Below, piece after piece: positions 34,734 to 43,154 of a DNA stretch of 64,000 nucleotides. The stretch's first letter is position 1. Each line of letters begins with the position of its first letter. Origin of the DNA: an uncultured Flavobacteriaceae bacterium (GTDB taxonomy: Bacteria; Bacteroidota; Bacteroidia; Flavobacteriales; Flavobacteriaceae). The notes under the pieces are model-generated. The model did no database searches and was not told where the DNA came from. It was given only the letters and a program-made list of their open reading frames with translations. The stretch covers positions 372,001 through 436,000 of the forward strand of contig CANLWN010000003.1 in NCBI GenBank assembly GCA_947494825.1. Reading direction: 5' to 3'. A program made the translations under genes and the position numbers.

Positions 34734-35576
34734 TTAAAACACTTCGCTCAACAATTTTTGAAGTTCACCCCAAGATTTCTCATCGGCCTCCTGTTGGTAG
34801 GCCAGGGGCAAATTGAATTCCTTTGCCAAGGAATCGGCTGCCTTGCTCGTAAAGGAATGTGCGGCGTTTTCATAGGCAATATATTTATAATCTGCCTGCA
34901 CGCTGTCCATGGCCTTTTTATAGGCTGCTACCGTTTCGGCCGGAATAAAGGGATCCACGGCCCCATTACAAACCAACACTTTGGCCTTAATGTCCGAAGT
35001 GGGCATAATGGGAAGTTGCACCCCACTGTGAAAGGCAGCTACCGCATCCAAGTCCAATCCGGCATTTGCCATGGTCAAGACCACACTGCCGCCAAAACAA
35101 TACCCGATTGCTGCAATCTTTTCGGCATCCACGGATTCCTGTGCCTGCAACATTTTCAAAGCGGCCTTAAAGCGGGCGGTTGCCCCATCTATATTGCCCA
35201 TAACGCTCATGGCAAACTTCCCCGCATCATCCGGGTGGGCCGCTTGCTTGCCATCACCGTACATATCAATGGCCAGTGCCACATAGCCCAATTTGGCCAA
35301 CATCTCCGCTCTTTGGCGTACATAATCGTTGTGTCCCCACCACTCGTGGACCACAATGACTCCCGGACGTTTGCCCGTAGCATTTTCGTCCCAGACCAGA
35401 TAGCCTTTCATGTTCAGGGAATCGGCAGCATAAGTGACCACTTCGCCCTTAAGCTTTACGGCCTGTTCCTCTGTCGTTTCTGTCGCTTCGGAAGCTGTCT
35501 TGCTTTTATTTTCCTTGCATCCCGCCAAGATCAAAATAGAAAGGAGCAGTATGCCATATTTTTTTACATCGCTCAT
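34734..35576 (-). CDS. Dienelactone hydrolase family lipoprotein
   Basis: A 280-residue alpha/beta hydrolase with a lipoprotein signal peptide (ILLLSILILAGC, lipidated Cys20), so it acts in the periplasm or at the outer membrane, unlike cytoplasmic clc-type dienelactone hydrolases. Family marks: VIVVHEWWGHNDYVRQRAE (with the Glu of the active site), GYCFGGSVVLTMA with Cys as the nucleophile, Asp in NGAVDPFIP and His in NAAHSFTS. Length is above the usual 230-240 because of the signal and a charged linker. Substrate unknown. It has its own terminator. Confidence 0.88.
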   Translation of the reverse strand: MSDVKKYGILLLSILILAGCKENKSKTASEATETTEEQAVKLKGEVVTYAADSLNMKGYLVWDENATGKRPGVIVVHEWWGHNDYVRQRAEMLAKLGYVALAIDMYGDGKQAAHPDDAGKFAMSVMGNIDGATARFKAALKMLQAQESVDAEKIAAIGYCFGGSVVLTMANAGLDLDAVAAFHSGVQLPIMPTSDIKAKVLVCNGAVDPFIPAETVAAYKKAMDSVQADYKYIAYENAAHSFTSKAADSLAKEFNLPLAYQQEADEKSWGELQKLLSEVF

Positions 35577-35816
35577 AAAAACTGTTTTTTAAGTTAGCAT
35601 TATTGTATCCTTAAAAATAAGGAAATTAGCCCGTCCAAATTGTATGTATCCGGGAATTCTCCTAAAATCATGTCCTTTCCAAAGGACACTTGCCCATAGT
35701 TCTATACCAAAAATAGCCCCAGGGGGGCCACCTATACAAAAATCCTTGCCAAGCGGTATCCCAATCCCTATATTTAGGGTACTTCCTCCATCACTACCCC
35801 ATTAAACCCTTTAAAA

Positions 35817-35954
35817 ATGAAAAAAGCAGTATTCACTTTGTGGGCTTTTGCCTTTCTGGTAGCAGTTACCTCCTGTAGGAAGTCCGATGACGGAGCCTAT
35901 GACCCGCCCAGCGATAGCACCGCAAAAATTGAAGCGGCAGAATCAATGTCCTGA
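35817..35954 (+). CDS. Very small lipoprotein (45 residues), unknown
   Basis: A 45-codon gene. The signal peptide MKKAVFTLWAFAFLVAVTSC ends in a good lipobox (VTSC), giving a mature peptide of only 26 residues (RKSDDGAYDPPSDSTAK...), acidic after the lipidated Cys. The ATG follows a purine-poor but AT-rich leader (CCCTTTAAAA). Similar minute lipoproteins are common in Bacteroidota and mostly uncharacterised; some resemble entericidin-like peptides. No partner nearby. Confidence 0.6.
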   Translation: MKKAVFTLWAFAFLVAVTSCRKSDDGAYDPPSDSTAKIEAAESMS

Positions 35955-36459
35955 TCAAATCGGGGCCACAAATTTGTTGGGAACTATCCTAAACTTGGTC
36001 CTGGCCTATATGCCAAGGGCATAAAATCTGCCGTATTGGTGTATGTGTTTTCCCGGATTCTGATCAAAGCCCTCTTTTTGATCCCAGAAGGTAACGTACG
36101 ATGCGTTTTTTTATACGTAGACCTGTACTGTTTGCAACCTCTTTGGGCCAATTCCAAATCCGGATGGGAAACCGGGCTATCCCTTTGTAACCTATTTTAC
36201 TGTCGTCAATATTGTTTGTCTTTTTATTCTGGGCAAAACGCCCCGCCAGTATTTTTCGTGACCTGTACCGACCAACCCGACAACAAAGGCTGGAATTACA
36301 TTCCGTATAGCTACCCATTCCCATGGTGATTTGCCAAAATAGGGAGAAATCTTTCCGTCTATGGGAGTTTAATAAGCCCATAATCGCATTTATCAACATA
36401 TGTAAATGCAAGGCGCCCAGGGTCAAAATAAATTTGTTCCATAATTAAAATAAGCGATT
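35955..36459. other. Gene-free stretch before a small membrane protein
   Basis: About 500 bp. Reading frames on both strands exist (36036-36329 plus, 36064-36426 minus), but their composition is not protein-like and neither is recognised. Near the end lie the ACATATGT-centred operator (36386-36409) and the -7 element TAAATTTG (36429-36436) of the next gene. Confidence 0.5.
36386..36436 (+). promoter_or_regulatory. Crp/Fnr-type operator and -7 element before the small membrane protein
   Basis: Inverted repeat GCATTTA-N10-TAAATGC (36386-36409) with central ACATATGT (36396-36403), followed by TAAATTTG (36429-36436). From the centre of ACATATGT to the centre of the -7 element is 33 bp, exactly as at 39901-39947. 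If the -7 element is correctly placed this puts the site near -40, the class II activator position. Confidence 0.6.
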
Positions 36460-36741
36460 ATGGCACTATACACCAGCTCTTTAAAGGCATTTAGAAAGGA
36501 TAAATGGGGATACGCCACCATTTCGATCATTGGGCAAAGTTGTTTGGGCTCTATAGCAGCAATGTTTGTCCTAATCAATGGAAACGGCCTAATACAAATG
36601 CTACAATTATTCTTGGTGACCGTTGCATGTATGCTCTTCAATGCCGCTGTACTCTCGCAGCGAAAATCAGAATTGGTTTTCAAATTGTTATTGGCGAGTA
36701 TCTTGACCAGCACATTACTCATCCTCCTGAATGCATTCTGA
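36460..36741 (+). CDS. Small membrane protein, unknown
   Basis: A 93-residue protein with three hydrophobic helices (about 20-40, 46-65 and 73-92). MALYTSSLKAFRKDKWGYAT begins it. The pattern looks like a conserved flavobacterial inner-membrane protein of unknown function, but no named domain is recognised. It shares an operator with the YdcZ transporter operon at 40 kb, so both may be switched by the same Crp/Fnr regulator. Confidence 0.7.
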   Translation: MALYTSSLKAFRKDKWGYATISIIGQSCLGSIAAMFVLINGNGLIQMLQLFLVTVACMLFNAAVLSQRKSELVFKLLLASILTSTLLILLNAF

Positions 36742-36808
36742 TAAGGTCCTCAGGAAAAAATCGGTAAAAGAAACGGTGAATCAAGGGGGCAGTGTTAATC
36801 AATGGTTA

Positions 36809-36844
36809 AATATGTTGCATATACAACATATTACATTATCTTTA
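36809..36844 (+). promoter_or_regulatory. Promoter of the MBL-fold gene covered by a 24-bp palindrome
   Basis: AATATGTTG-N6-CAACATATT (36809-36832) is a perfect 9-bp inverted repeat. It contains the TTG (36815-36817) which, with a 19-bp spacer, pairs with TATCTTTA (36837-36844). A repressor bound here would block the polymerase. The arms and the TTG-N-ATATAC-AA centre resemble MarR-type operators; the regulator is not in view. Confidence 0.6.
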
Positions 36845-36908
36845 CCCTGCAACCATATGTCTGACCGATCAAGGGATTAAAGAAGCGTTTTTCAAAACAT
36901 TCAAATTT

Positions 36909-36930
36909 AATGTTGTACATACAACTTATT
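36909..36930. promoter_or_regulatory. Second palindrome in the leader of the MBL-fold gene
   Basis: AATGTTGTACATACAACTTATT with core GTTGT-ACAT-ACAAC (36912-36925), related to the site at 36809-36832; the centres are 98 bp apart. It lies 23-44 bp before the ATG at 36953, within the predicted leader. Confidence 0.5.
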
Positions 36931-36952
36931 ATAAAAAATAAACCACTAACTC

Positions 36953-38956
36953 ATGAAAACAAAATCACTTAGTTACCTAACTGTCTTACTGGCCACCCTG
37001 CTGGTGGCTTGCGCCCAGCAAAGCAACATCCCTGATGTGCCATCGTATACCGATGGGGCCTTGATCAACGAAAATACGGCCCAAAGAGGGCTATCGGAAA
37101 CACTGTTGCCTTCAAAGGATTTTGAGCACTTTAAACCCCACGAAAACGATCGCAGTTTTCATTCGGACATTGCTTTCTATGAAACCGTATTGTCCTACGG
37201 GCCTAGCAAGGACCCCAATCCCGTGTTCCTTCTTGCCAATGCCTATATAGCTGCCAATCAGCAGCAGCATGGCATCCCTTACTTTGAATCGGTCCTTGGA
37301 CGTTTTCGCCTTCAAATGTCCGACGGGGTCAGGTCCAATTACTTATCCGCCTACGCCCTTTTACGTGCAAGCTATGCCGACAATATTTCCCTTATTTCAA
37401 GAATGGGCTGGGTAAAGGACACCTTCAAGATTTTGGAGGAAGCTAAGGCATTGTCACCGCAAAACCCCTTAGCCCGCTGGGCATCGGGCATTATCTACGC
37501 CCAAGTCCCCTGGATCTTCGATAAGAAAGAAGCGGCCCTCGAAGAACTTCTGTGGTTACTCAACCATCCGGAACTGGAACCCACGCCTGGCTTCTATCGG
37601 GAAGTCTATCACCATTTGGCCAAGCTATACGCCGAGGAAGGCAATACGCCTTTGGCAAAGAAGTATCTGGTCCTAAGCGGATATACGGAATATCAGCCAA
37701 AAATGCTGTTTTCCGGTTGGTTTTCCACCACCAAGGAGAAGGGCCTTTTATTTGCTCCGACACCATGGATAGAAGAGGTAATTCCGGATAGGGTGTTTGC
37801 TATTAGGGGGTTCGGATTTTCGGACCTGCATTTCGTGGTCTCCCAAAACGGGGAGGAACTTATATCGATCGATGCCGGCACCCAACCTCACAGTTATAAG
37901 GAGGGATATGCGTTTTTATTGGAAAAGTATCCCGGCTTACCACGGCTCACAACCGCCTTGATCACCCATGCGCACTGGGACCATATCGGGGGACACACCT
38001 ACCTAAAGTCCTTGGACCCCGCTATAACACTATACGGGCGCGGGAATTTTCACGGAACGGTAGACCGTGTACTTAAAAACCACAGCTATCGTCAATTCCG
38101 TGGGGTCGACTTCAAAGATAATTGGGTGAGTGAATACAAGCCGGACGTCATTGTCGACTCCATAAGGGAGGTTCAAATTGGCAAGTCCAAAGTAACTCTT
38201 ATACCCGTTACTGGAGGCGAAACCGAAGATGCGCTACTGATTCATTTTCCTGAATTGGAATTGGTCTTCATGGGCGACGCGCTGATGCCCTTTTACGGAG
38301 AGCCCTGGACCGAGGAAGGGTTTATGGATGACGCCTTACAGGTAATGGACGTGGTTCTGGAGCTCGACCCCAAATACCTATTGCACGGGCATATTGGTAT
38401 AACGATTATGTATGAAAACACCCATCAACTGAGCGCATATCGCGATGCTTTTCAATGGTTGGTGAACGCAACCAGAAGGCACGTACGGAATGGGTATTCC
38501 GCCAAGGATATCATACGGCTTAATCTGATTCCCCCGGGATTGCAAAACCATCCCGAAATCTTCATCGGCTATTTGTCTCCCCGAGATCATATCATAGCAC
38601 GTACCGTGGATCACATGGTGGGCATATGGCAGGAGGAAGTCAGTGGGAAAGACCCTGACGGACTCGATGTCATTACTTCCGTGGAGCGCGGGCGCCTTCT
38701 GCAAAAATATTTAGGGCTGTCCGGAAATCAAGTGGCCAATGCCTTGAAAAAAATGATTGCCAACGGCGACAACGAGCTGGCGCTGCAGATGGCCGTGGCG
38801 GCAGAAAGCAGGTATCCCACAAATGCGCGTATAGGAAGATTAAAAGAAGAAGCGGCAGATCGACTGCGAAGTTCCGTGCAATTTTTTGATCCCTTTAAGT
38901 TTGTGACCTACACAGAAATAATCGGGAAAGAACATCGGCCCATAGCAAAGCAATAG
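36953..38956 (+). CDS. MBL-fold hydrolase, alkyl sulfatase-like, with N-terminal TPR-like region
   Basis: A 667-residue exported protein with a lipoprotein signal (LTVLLATLLVACAQ). Residues about 80-235 look TPR-like (PNPVFLLANAYIAANQQQHG and LAKLYAEEGNTPLAKKYLVL). The metallo-beta-lactamase domain (about 270-510) has THAHWDHIGGH, MGDALMPF and YLLHGHIG as metal ligands. The following region (about 515-640) matches the alkyl-sulfatase dimerisation domain (IARTVDHMVGIWQEEVSG... KKMIANGDNELALQMAVAAE). A C-terminal SCP2-like substrate domain of SdsA1/BDS1 enzymes is absent, so sulfate-ester cleavage is likely but unproven. Two palindromes in its promoter suggest substrate-induced control. Confidence 0.8.
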   Translation: MKTKSLSYLTVLLATLLVACAQQSNIPDVPSYTDGALINENTAQRGLSETLLPSKDFEHFKPHENDRSFHSDIAFYETVLSYGPSKDPNPVFLLANAYIAANQQQHGIPYFESVLGRFRLQMSDGVRSNYLSAYALLRASYADNISLISRMGWVKDTFKILEEAKALSPQNPLARWASGIIYAQVPWIFDKKEAALEELLWLLNHPELEPTPGFYREVYHHLAKLYAEEGNTPLAKKYLVLSGYTEYQPKMLFSGWFSTTKEKGLLFAPTPWIEEVIPDRVFAIRGFGFSDLHFVVSQNGEELISIDAGTQPHSYKEGYAFLLEKYPGLPRLTTALITHAHWDHIGGHTYLKSLDPAITLYGRGNFHGTVDRVLKNHSYRQFRGVDFKDNWVSEYKPDVIVDSIREVQIGKSKVTLIPVTGGETEDALLIHFPELELVFMGDALMPFYGEPWTEEGFMDDALQVMDVVLELDPKYLLHGHIGITIMYENTHQLSAYRDAFQWLVNATRRHVRNGYSAKDIIRLNLIPPGLQNHPEIFIGYLSPRDHIIARTVDHMVGIWQEEVSGKDPDGLDVITSVERGRLLQKYLGLSGNQVANALKKMIANGDNELALQMAVAAESRYPTNARIGRLKEEAADRLRSSVQFFDPFKFVTYTEIIGKEHRPIAKQ

Positions 38957-38996
38957 AAACACATTTAATTGGTCATAACATCCAAAAGAAATAATT

Positions 38997-39170
38997 ATGA
39001 ACGATTTTAAACAACAATATGGTCCTTGGGCACTGATTACCGGGGCATCTTCGGGAATCGGCAAGGAATTTGCCAAACAACTGGCCAAAAAAGGGTTGAA
39101 CCGGATTCTGGTAAACCAGATGCCCGTAAATACCCAAAAAGGATTTCCGGGTCTGGTGCCCTCTAAGTGA
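38997..39170 (+). pseudogene. Truncated short-chain dehydrogenase gene
   Basis: A frame of 57 codons starts at the ATG at 38997, 41 bp after the MBL gene. The first ~37 residues are a clear SDR start with the cofactor loop ([20 protein letters not shown], then [10 protein letters not shown]); SDR enzymes need about 250 residues. Homology stops after ILVN, where an Ala-Arg and the rest of the enzyme would follow; the remaining 18 residues ([17 protein letters not shown]) are unrelated. So a deletion removed about 200 codons. It was probably co-transcribed with the MBL gene. The next gene starts 104 bp later. Confidence 0.8.
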
Positions 39171-39273
39171 ACGCGCTTTTGCACCTCATCACCCCAGCCA
39201 TCTTTTTGGTATCTTTATCTGTACAACACACCATCAAAAATTGCCGTTAAGTGTTACCTGTGCTTAGCACGGG

Positions 39274-39891
39274 ATGATTATCGATAAGACTACAATTATG
39301 ATTTCTTGGGACCATCCACATATCCAACTTTTTTATCGGTACCTAAACGGATTTGCCCCGGTTTCCCAAGCATCCTTTGAGGCCTTTCTTCCCTATATTA
39401 AAATTAGGGATGTCCAAAAAAACGAGAACATCGTATTTCCAGGGCAAACGGCCAGAAACATTTATTTTGTCTGTGAGGGCATATTGGTATCCCAATGGAT
39501 GGATGATGAGGCCAACGTGTATGTAAAAAACTTCTTCGTCGAGAGCCATTTGGCGGGTTCCACCGTTTCCATGTTGACCAATACCCCTTCTGGTTTTGGC
39601 ATTGAATCTGTTGAAGATGGGACCATTTTGGAGATGAACTATGAACGTTACAAACAAGTAATTTACAAACATGAGGACCTAAAGAACTATTATATCGCCA
39701 ATCTGGAACAAAATTGGATTATTGAAAATGAAAGACGACAAATTTCATTTGCCGCCGAAAACGCTACGGAACGCTATTTGTCCTTCCTTAAACAATACCC
39801 CAAATTACCTCAACGGGTACCTCAATGGCTAATAGCATCTTACCTCGGAATCACCCCCACCCAGCTAAGCAGAATTAGAAAAGACCTATAA
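39274..39891 (+). CDS. Crp/Fnr-family transcriptional regulator (copy 2)
   Basis: A 205-residue regulator from the ATG at 39274; an ATG at 39298 (MISWDHPH) is an alternative start. Beta-roll: VQKNENIVFPGQTARNIYFV; dimerisation helix around 120-160 (KQVIYKHEDLKNYYIANLEQ); helix-turn-helix VPQWLIASYLGITPTQLSRI. No Fe-S Cys cluster. It sits 82 bp before the YdcZ transporter gene, and the gap contains an ACATATGT-centred palindrome at the class II activator distance from a -7 element. It is the best candidate activator of that operon and of the small membrane gene at 36.5 kb. Confidence 0.88.
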   Translation: MIIDKTTIMISWDHPHIQLFYRYLNGFAPVSQASFEAFLPYIKIRDVQKNENIVFPGQTARNIYFVCEGILVSQWMDDEANVYVKNFFVESHLAGSTVSMLTNTPSGFGIESVEDGTILEMNYERYKQVIYKHEDLKNYYIANLEQNWIIENERRQISFAAENATERYLSFLKQYPKLPQRVPQWLIASYLGITPTQLSRIRKDL

Positions 39892-39900
39892 AATTCAAAG

Positions 39901-39947
39901 GCATCAACATATGTAAATGCAGGGCAGTGTTTACTGGCTTAATTTTG
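39901..39947 (+). promoter_or_regulatory. Crp/Fnr-type operator and -7 element before the YdcZ-GNAT operon
   Basis: GCATCAACATATGTAAATGC (39901-39920) is symmetric at 16 of 20 bases (GCAT-nn-ACATATGT-nn-ATGC). The -7 element TAATTTTG (39940-39947) is 33 bp further, centre to centre, as at the 36.4-kb site. Confidence 0.65.
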
Positions 39948-39973
39948 ACCCATAAATCATTACTAAACAGATT

Positions 39974-40423
39974 ATGAGTCAGTCAACACCAATTCTTCTA
40001 GCATTTATAGGAGGTATATTTTTAGCCATGCATGGCGGTTTTAATGCGCAGCTTAGCGAACAACTTAAAAGTCCTCTGCTGACTTCATTGGTAGCCTATA
40101 TCGTGAGTACGTTGATCGCTTTCTTAGCCATAGCCGTCCATACCAGACATTTCCCATCTTTCTATCAACTAAAGGACGTTCCTTATTATTTATGGTTTTC
40201 CGGAGCACTATTTAGTGTGGCTGGCATAGGCCTGTACTATTACACCATCCCTAAATTGGGTATCTCTACCATGATCTCTATAGGTCTCTTTGGGCAGATT
40301 TTGTTTTCGGTCATTGCCGGCCACTTCGGTTGGTTTGGTCTACCCACGGAACCCATCGCCTATAAAAAGGTCTTTGGTGTACTTACCCTGATTTTAGGAA
40401 TCATATTAATCAAAAACACCTAA
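39974..40423 (+). CDS. DMT-superfamily transporter, YdcZ/DUF606 type
   Basis: A 149-residue inner-membrane protein with about five helices, the size of the single-unit DUF606/YdcZ family (LLAFIGGIFLAMHGGFNAQL, LWFSGALFSVAGIGLYYYTI, TMISIGLFGQILFSVIAGHF). Such small members act as dimers; substrates are unknown, often suggested to be amines or drugs. It begins after the Crp/Fnr gene and its operator, and the acetyltransferase gene follows after 4 bp, so the two are one operon. Confidence 0.85.
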   Translation: MSQSTPILLAFIGGIFLAMHGGFNAQLSEQLKSPLLTSLVAYIVSTLIAFLAIAVHTRHFPSFYQLKDVPYYLWFSGALFSVAGIGLYYYTIPKLGISTMISIGLFGQILFSVIAGHFGWFGLPTEPIAYKKVFGVLTLILGIILIKNT

Positions 40424-40427
40424 TACA

Positions 40428-41186
40428 ATGAACCTAGTAAAAGAAAATATTACCAATTTAACTTCACTTTGGCGCTTGGTTAACCAACGAACCGAGGTTT
40501 ACAAACCAGGTGAAACCTATGACCACGGACTAGTGAATTATTCCAATTGGCCCAACCGTTTGTGGTTTCACGGAGACCCTGACCTGAAGAGCATAAATGA
40601 AGCCAGAGCAATAATTGCATCCGCTTCCACCAAGATGACCATTCCCTATTGGGACATCTACCAAAACGAGTCATATCGGTTATTGGAAGAGGCCGGATTT
40701 GTAAAAGTATTGGATCAGGTGGGCATGTCATTGGAACTTCCCAAAACCTATCCATTAGAGGTCGAAATTGAGCTTCAAAAAGTAGACAACAGAGCATCTG
40801 CTTTACGCTGGGAAGCCTTATTTGAGAAGGCTTTCAACTATACCATTAGTCATCGATTGCTTTTAAAGACCTGCGACACCGTAGATTATTTGATTGCCTT
40901 TCACGAAGGGAAAGCGGTGGGAACAGTTGTACTGCATTATACACGCGGTGCCGTAGTGGGTATTCATTCCATGGGAGTCATTCCTGAGATGAGAAGAAAG
41001 GGCTATGCCGAAAAAATGATGCATGCCGTTCTTTCACAAGCGGTCGGTGAGGCGTTCGCCTATGCCACCCTTCAGGCCTCCGCCATGGGAAAGGGCCTGT
41101 ATCTGAAGCTGGGTTTTAAGGAACAGTTCTTAATGAGCAACTACAAATTGCGACAACATATCTCAGCGGCAGATTATAATATTTAA
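40428..41186 (+). CDS. GNAT-family N-acetyltransferase
   Basis: A 252-residue protein with the acetyl-CoA-binding GNAT domain in its C-terminal half (about 140-245): HEGKAVGTVVLHYT, then GVIPEMRRKGYAEKMMHAVL, with the R-R-K-G-Y-A pyrophosphate loop, and GLYLKLGFKEQFLMSNYKLR. The N-terminal part (about 1-110) is an added domain of unknown role. Four bases separate it from the transporter gene; an exporter plus acetylase under a Crp/Fnr regulator suggests handling of a toxic amine or small compound, which is inference. Confidence 0.85.
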   Translation: MNLVKENITNLTSLWRLVNQRTEVYKPGETYDHGLVNYSNWPNRLWFHGDPDLKSINEARAIIASASTKMTIPYWDIYQNESYRLLEEAGFVKVLDQVGMSLELPKTYPLEVEIELQKVDNRASALRWEALFEKAFNYTISHRLLLKTCDTVDYLIAFHEGKAVGTVVLHYTRGAVVGIHSMGVIPEMRRKGYAEKMMHAVLSQAVGEAFAYATLQASAMGKGLYLKLGFKEQFLMSNYKLRQHISAADYNI

Positions 41187-41291
41187 TCCTTTAAAATGTA
41201 ACTAGTAGAAAACCTAAAATGGCGATACACTATAAAAAAATTAAATCGTTGCACACTTGCCTAGCAGGTCTTTTTAGATTATTGCAAGATT

Positions 41292-43154
41292 TCATTTTTC
41301 AGACTTCAAAAGGCGTTCCATTTTCGGGAGCATTATCTCTTTCTTATCGTGGTTTTCTTCCATGTCGGAAAGGATGGTATTCAACAAAACAATGGCCCTA
41401 TTGATATAGGGTCCTTTGTTGAGCATTATACATTCCGCTTGCAGTGCGGCCATGGTATCGGTGATTTCCGATCGGGAGGGCAAGCCCTTTTTTGCCAAAT
41501 TTTCCAAAACTTGCGTAGCCCATACCACAGGTACATGGGCGGCACCGCATAAAAGCAGGATCTCTTCCTGCACCCTTCCAATAGTGTCCCAACCGGTTTC
41601 TACGGCCAGATCGCCCCGAGCGATCATTACACCTATAAACTTTGATCGCATCGCCGCCAATAGGATGCTGCTAAGGTTGTCCACAGCAAATTTTGTCTCT
41701 ATTTTGAGAATGACGTCGAGTATATTGAATGCCCCATGTTTTTTCAATTCCTCATGCAGTTCCTCCACATCCCTTTTGGAATTCACAAAAGAAAAGTTCA
41801 CGATATCGGCATGTTTTGCAACAAACGCCAGATCTTTCCGATCCTTTTTGGTCAATCCGCTGATTCCCAGGTTGGTATTCGGAAAATTCATTCCCTTTTC
41901 CGCTTTGAGCCTTGAACCCTTTTCCTTGGCCAACGTAATACGAACATCAAAAGCGCTTTTACCGACCTCCGTTATGACCCCTTCAATTTTGCCATCATCG
42001 AACAAAATGCGATCCCCAGATGTTATATCATCGAAAACCTCCGGAAGTTGACACGATATAAGTGCTTTTTGAATGACCTTCCCATCCTCATCGATCAATG
42101 CCGGAATTCCTTCCACATCTTCTTTAACGACCGTAAACACATCGCCTTTCCTTAAAATTAGGGCCTGTTCAATGGGGGGCAACTCGCCCACAATTATTTT
42201 TTCCAAGGGTTGGTTGGTACTGTGCAATTCGGTACCCGTTCCTATGTAAGAAGTTTCATAGCAATGGGCGATAGCCTCATTGTCGTTTAACGCAATTATT
42301 TTGAGCTTTCGCGTTTTATCCCGCGTATCCGTGAAAGTAAACGTATCATTTAAATCCAATTTGGCAAGGTCGTTAGGGGCAACTGCCAAAGTATTGGGCA
42401 GTGAGAATTCATCAATTCGGGGAACAAGGACGATTTCGGCAGGTTGTACAATATTGCCGGTGACATCTTTCTCGGGCGTGAATTTTCTTATTTTGGGCCC
42501 TGGGGTTATGCGACCGGTCCTGATTTTTGGTCCGGCCAGGTCCATCGCTATTTTGACATTTTTCCCCGATGCCTTTGCGGCACGCCTCACATTTTCTATG
42601 ATTTTTAGCCAAACTTCGGGCGTATCATGTGCGCAATTTACCCGCGCACAGTTCATCCCATTTTTGACCATTTGGAGCACCATCTGATAATCATAGGCCG
42701 CTGCCGTTGGCTGCGTTACCATAATCCGTACCCTCCTACCCTTGGAACGGTATCCTAAAAGTGCCTTGGTGTTTTTGGCCAGCAGTCGTTTTCCCTTTTT
42801 AATGGACAAATGTGATTTTAACGCCACGTCCCCATCATCACGAATCAGGTTTTGCAGTATGTGCCGCGTGTTGGTCAGACTTGCCAAAACATGGCCCTCG
42901 GCATTCGCGAACCGCGTAAGCCCCAGGTTTCTGAGTTTCTTTTGGGTACTCCTCAGATCAAACTTTCGGAAGGCCGTATAGTGCACTAGGTTCCGTGCAC
43001 TTTTGGAATACATGTCATCAACGGTTCCGAGTAGGGCCTCGTGCTGTTTTTCCTCCTGCAATGCCGCTTCGATTACCTGGTTCAGTGCCGCTATGAGCTC
43101 TCTTATTTTTTCCGCTTTGATTTTCATTGGGTCATGGGAGTCGGATTCCCGCAT
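41292..43154 (-). CDS. Atypical pyruvate kinase lacking the C-terminal domain
   Basis: A 620-residue protein; alternative start ATG at 43127 (MKIKAEKIRELIAALNQV). Residues about 1-135 are an extra N-terminal region, mostly helical. The kinase part begins with RIMVTQPTAAAYDYQMVLQM then VKNGMNCARVNCAH. It keeps MDLAGPKIRTG, the B domain (about 220-420), KIETKFAVDNL, MIARGDLAVETGWD and ATQVLENLAKKGLPSRSEIT. It ends about 60 residues later, so the allosteric C domain of ordinary pyruvate kinase is missing. It may make ATP and pyruvate from phosphoenolpyruvate, but loss of the C domain implies different control. Usual length is 470-480. It faces the acetyltransferase gene. Confidence 0.82.
   Translation of the reverse strand: MRESDSHDPMKIKAEKIRELIAALNQVIEAALQEEKQHEALLGTVDDMYSKSARNLVHYTAFRKFDLRSTQKKLRNLGLTRFANAEGHVLASLTNTRHILQNLIRDDGDVALKSHLSIKKGKRLLAKNTKALLGYRSKGRRVRIMVTQPTAAAYDYQMVLQMVKNGMNCARVNCAHDTPEVWLKIIENVRRAAKASGKNVKIAMDLAGPKIRTGRITPGPKIRKFTPEKDVTGNIVQPAEIVLVPRIDEFSLPNTLAVAPNDLAKLDLNDTFTFTDTRDKTRKLKIIALNDNEAIAHCYETSYIGTGTELHSTNQPLEKIIVGELPPIEQALILRKGDVFTVVKEDVEGIPALIDEDGKVIQKALISCQLPEVFDDITSGDRILFDDGKIEGVITEVGKSAFDVRITLAKEKGSRLKAEKGMNFPNTNLGISGLTKKDRKDLAFVAKHADIVNFSFVNSKRDVEELHEELKKHGAFNILDVILKIETKFAVDNLSSILLAAMRSKFIGVMIARGDLAVETGWDTIGRVQEEILLLCGAAHVPVVWATQVLENLAKKGLPSRSEITDTMAALQAECIMLNKGPYINRAIVLLNTILSDMEENHDKKEIMLPKMERLLKSEK

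Noticed and set aside
34722-35597. Plus-strand frame of 291 codons
   Set aside because: It is the antisense of the dienelactone hydrolase gene, which has a lipobox, catalytic motifs and a terminator; the antisense has no protein-like pattern.
36036-36426. Overlapping frames on both strands (97 and 120 codons) before the small membrane protein
   Set aside because: Composition rich in rare patterns (Arg, Cys, Ser clusters), no family resemblance, no promoter; more likely non-coding.
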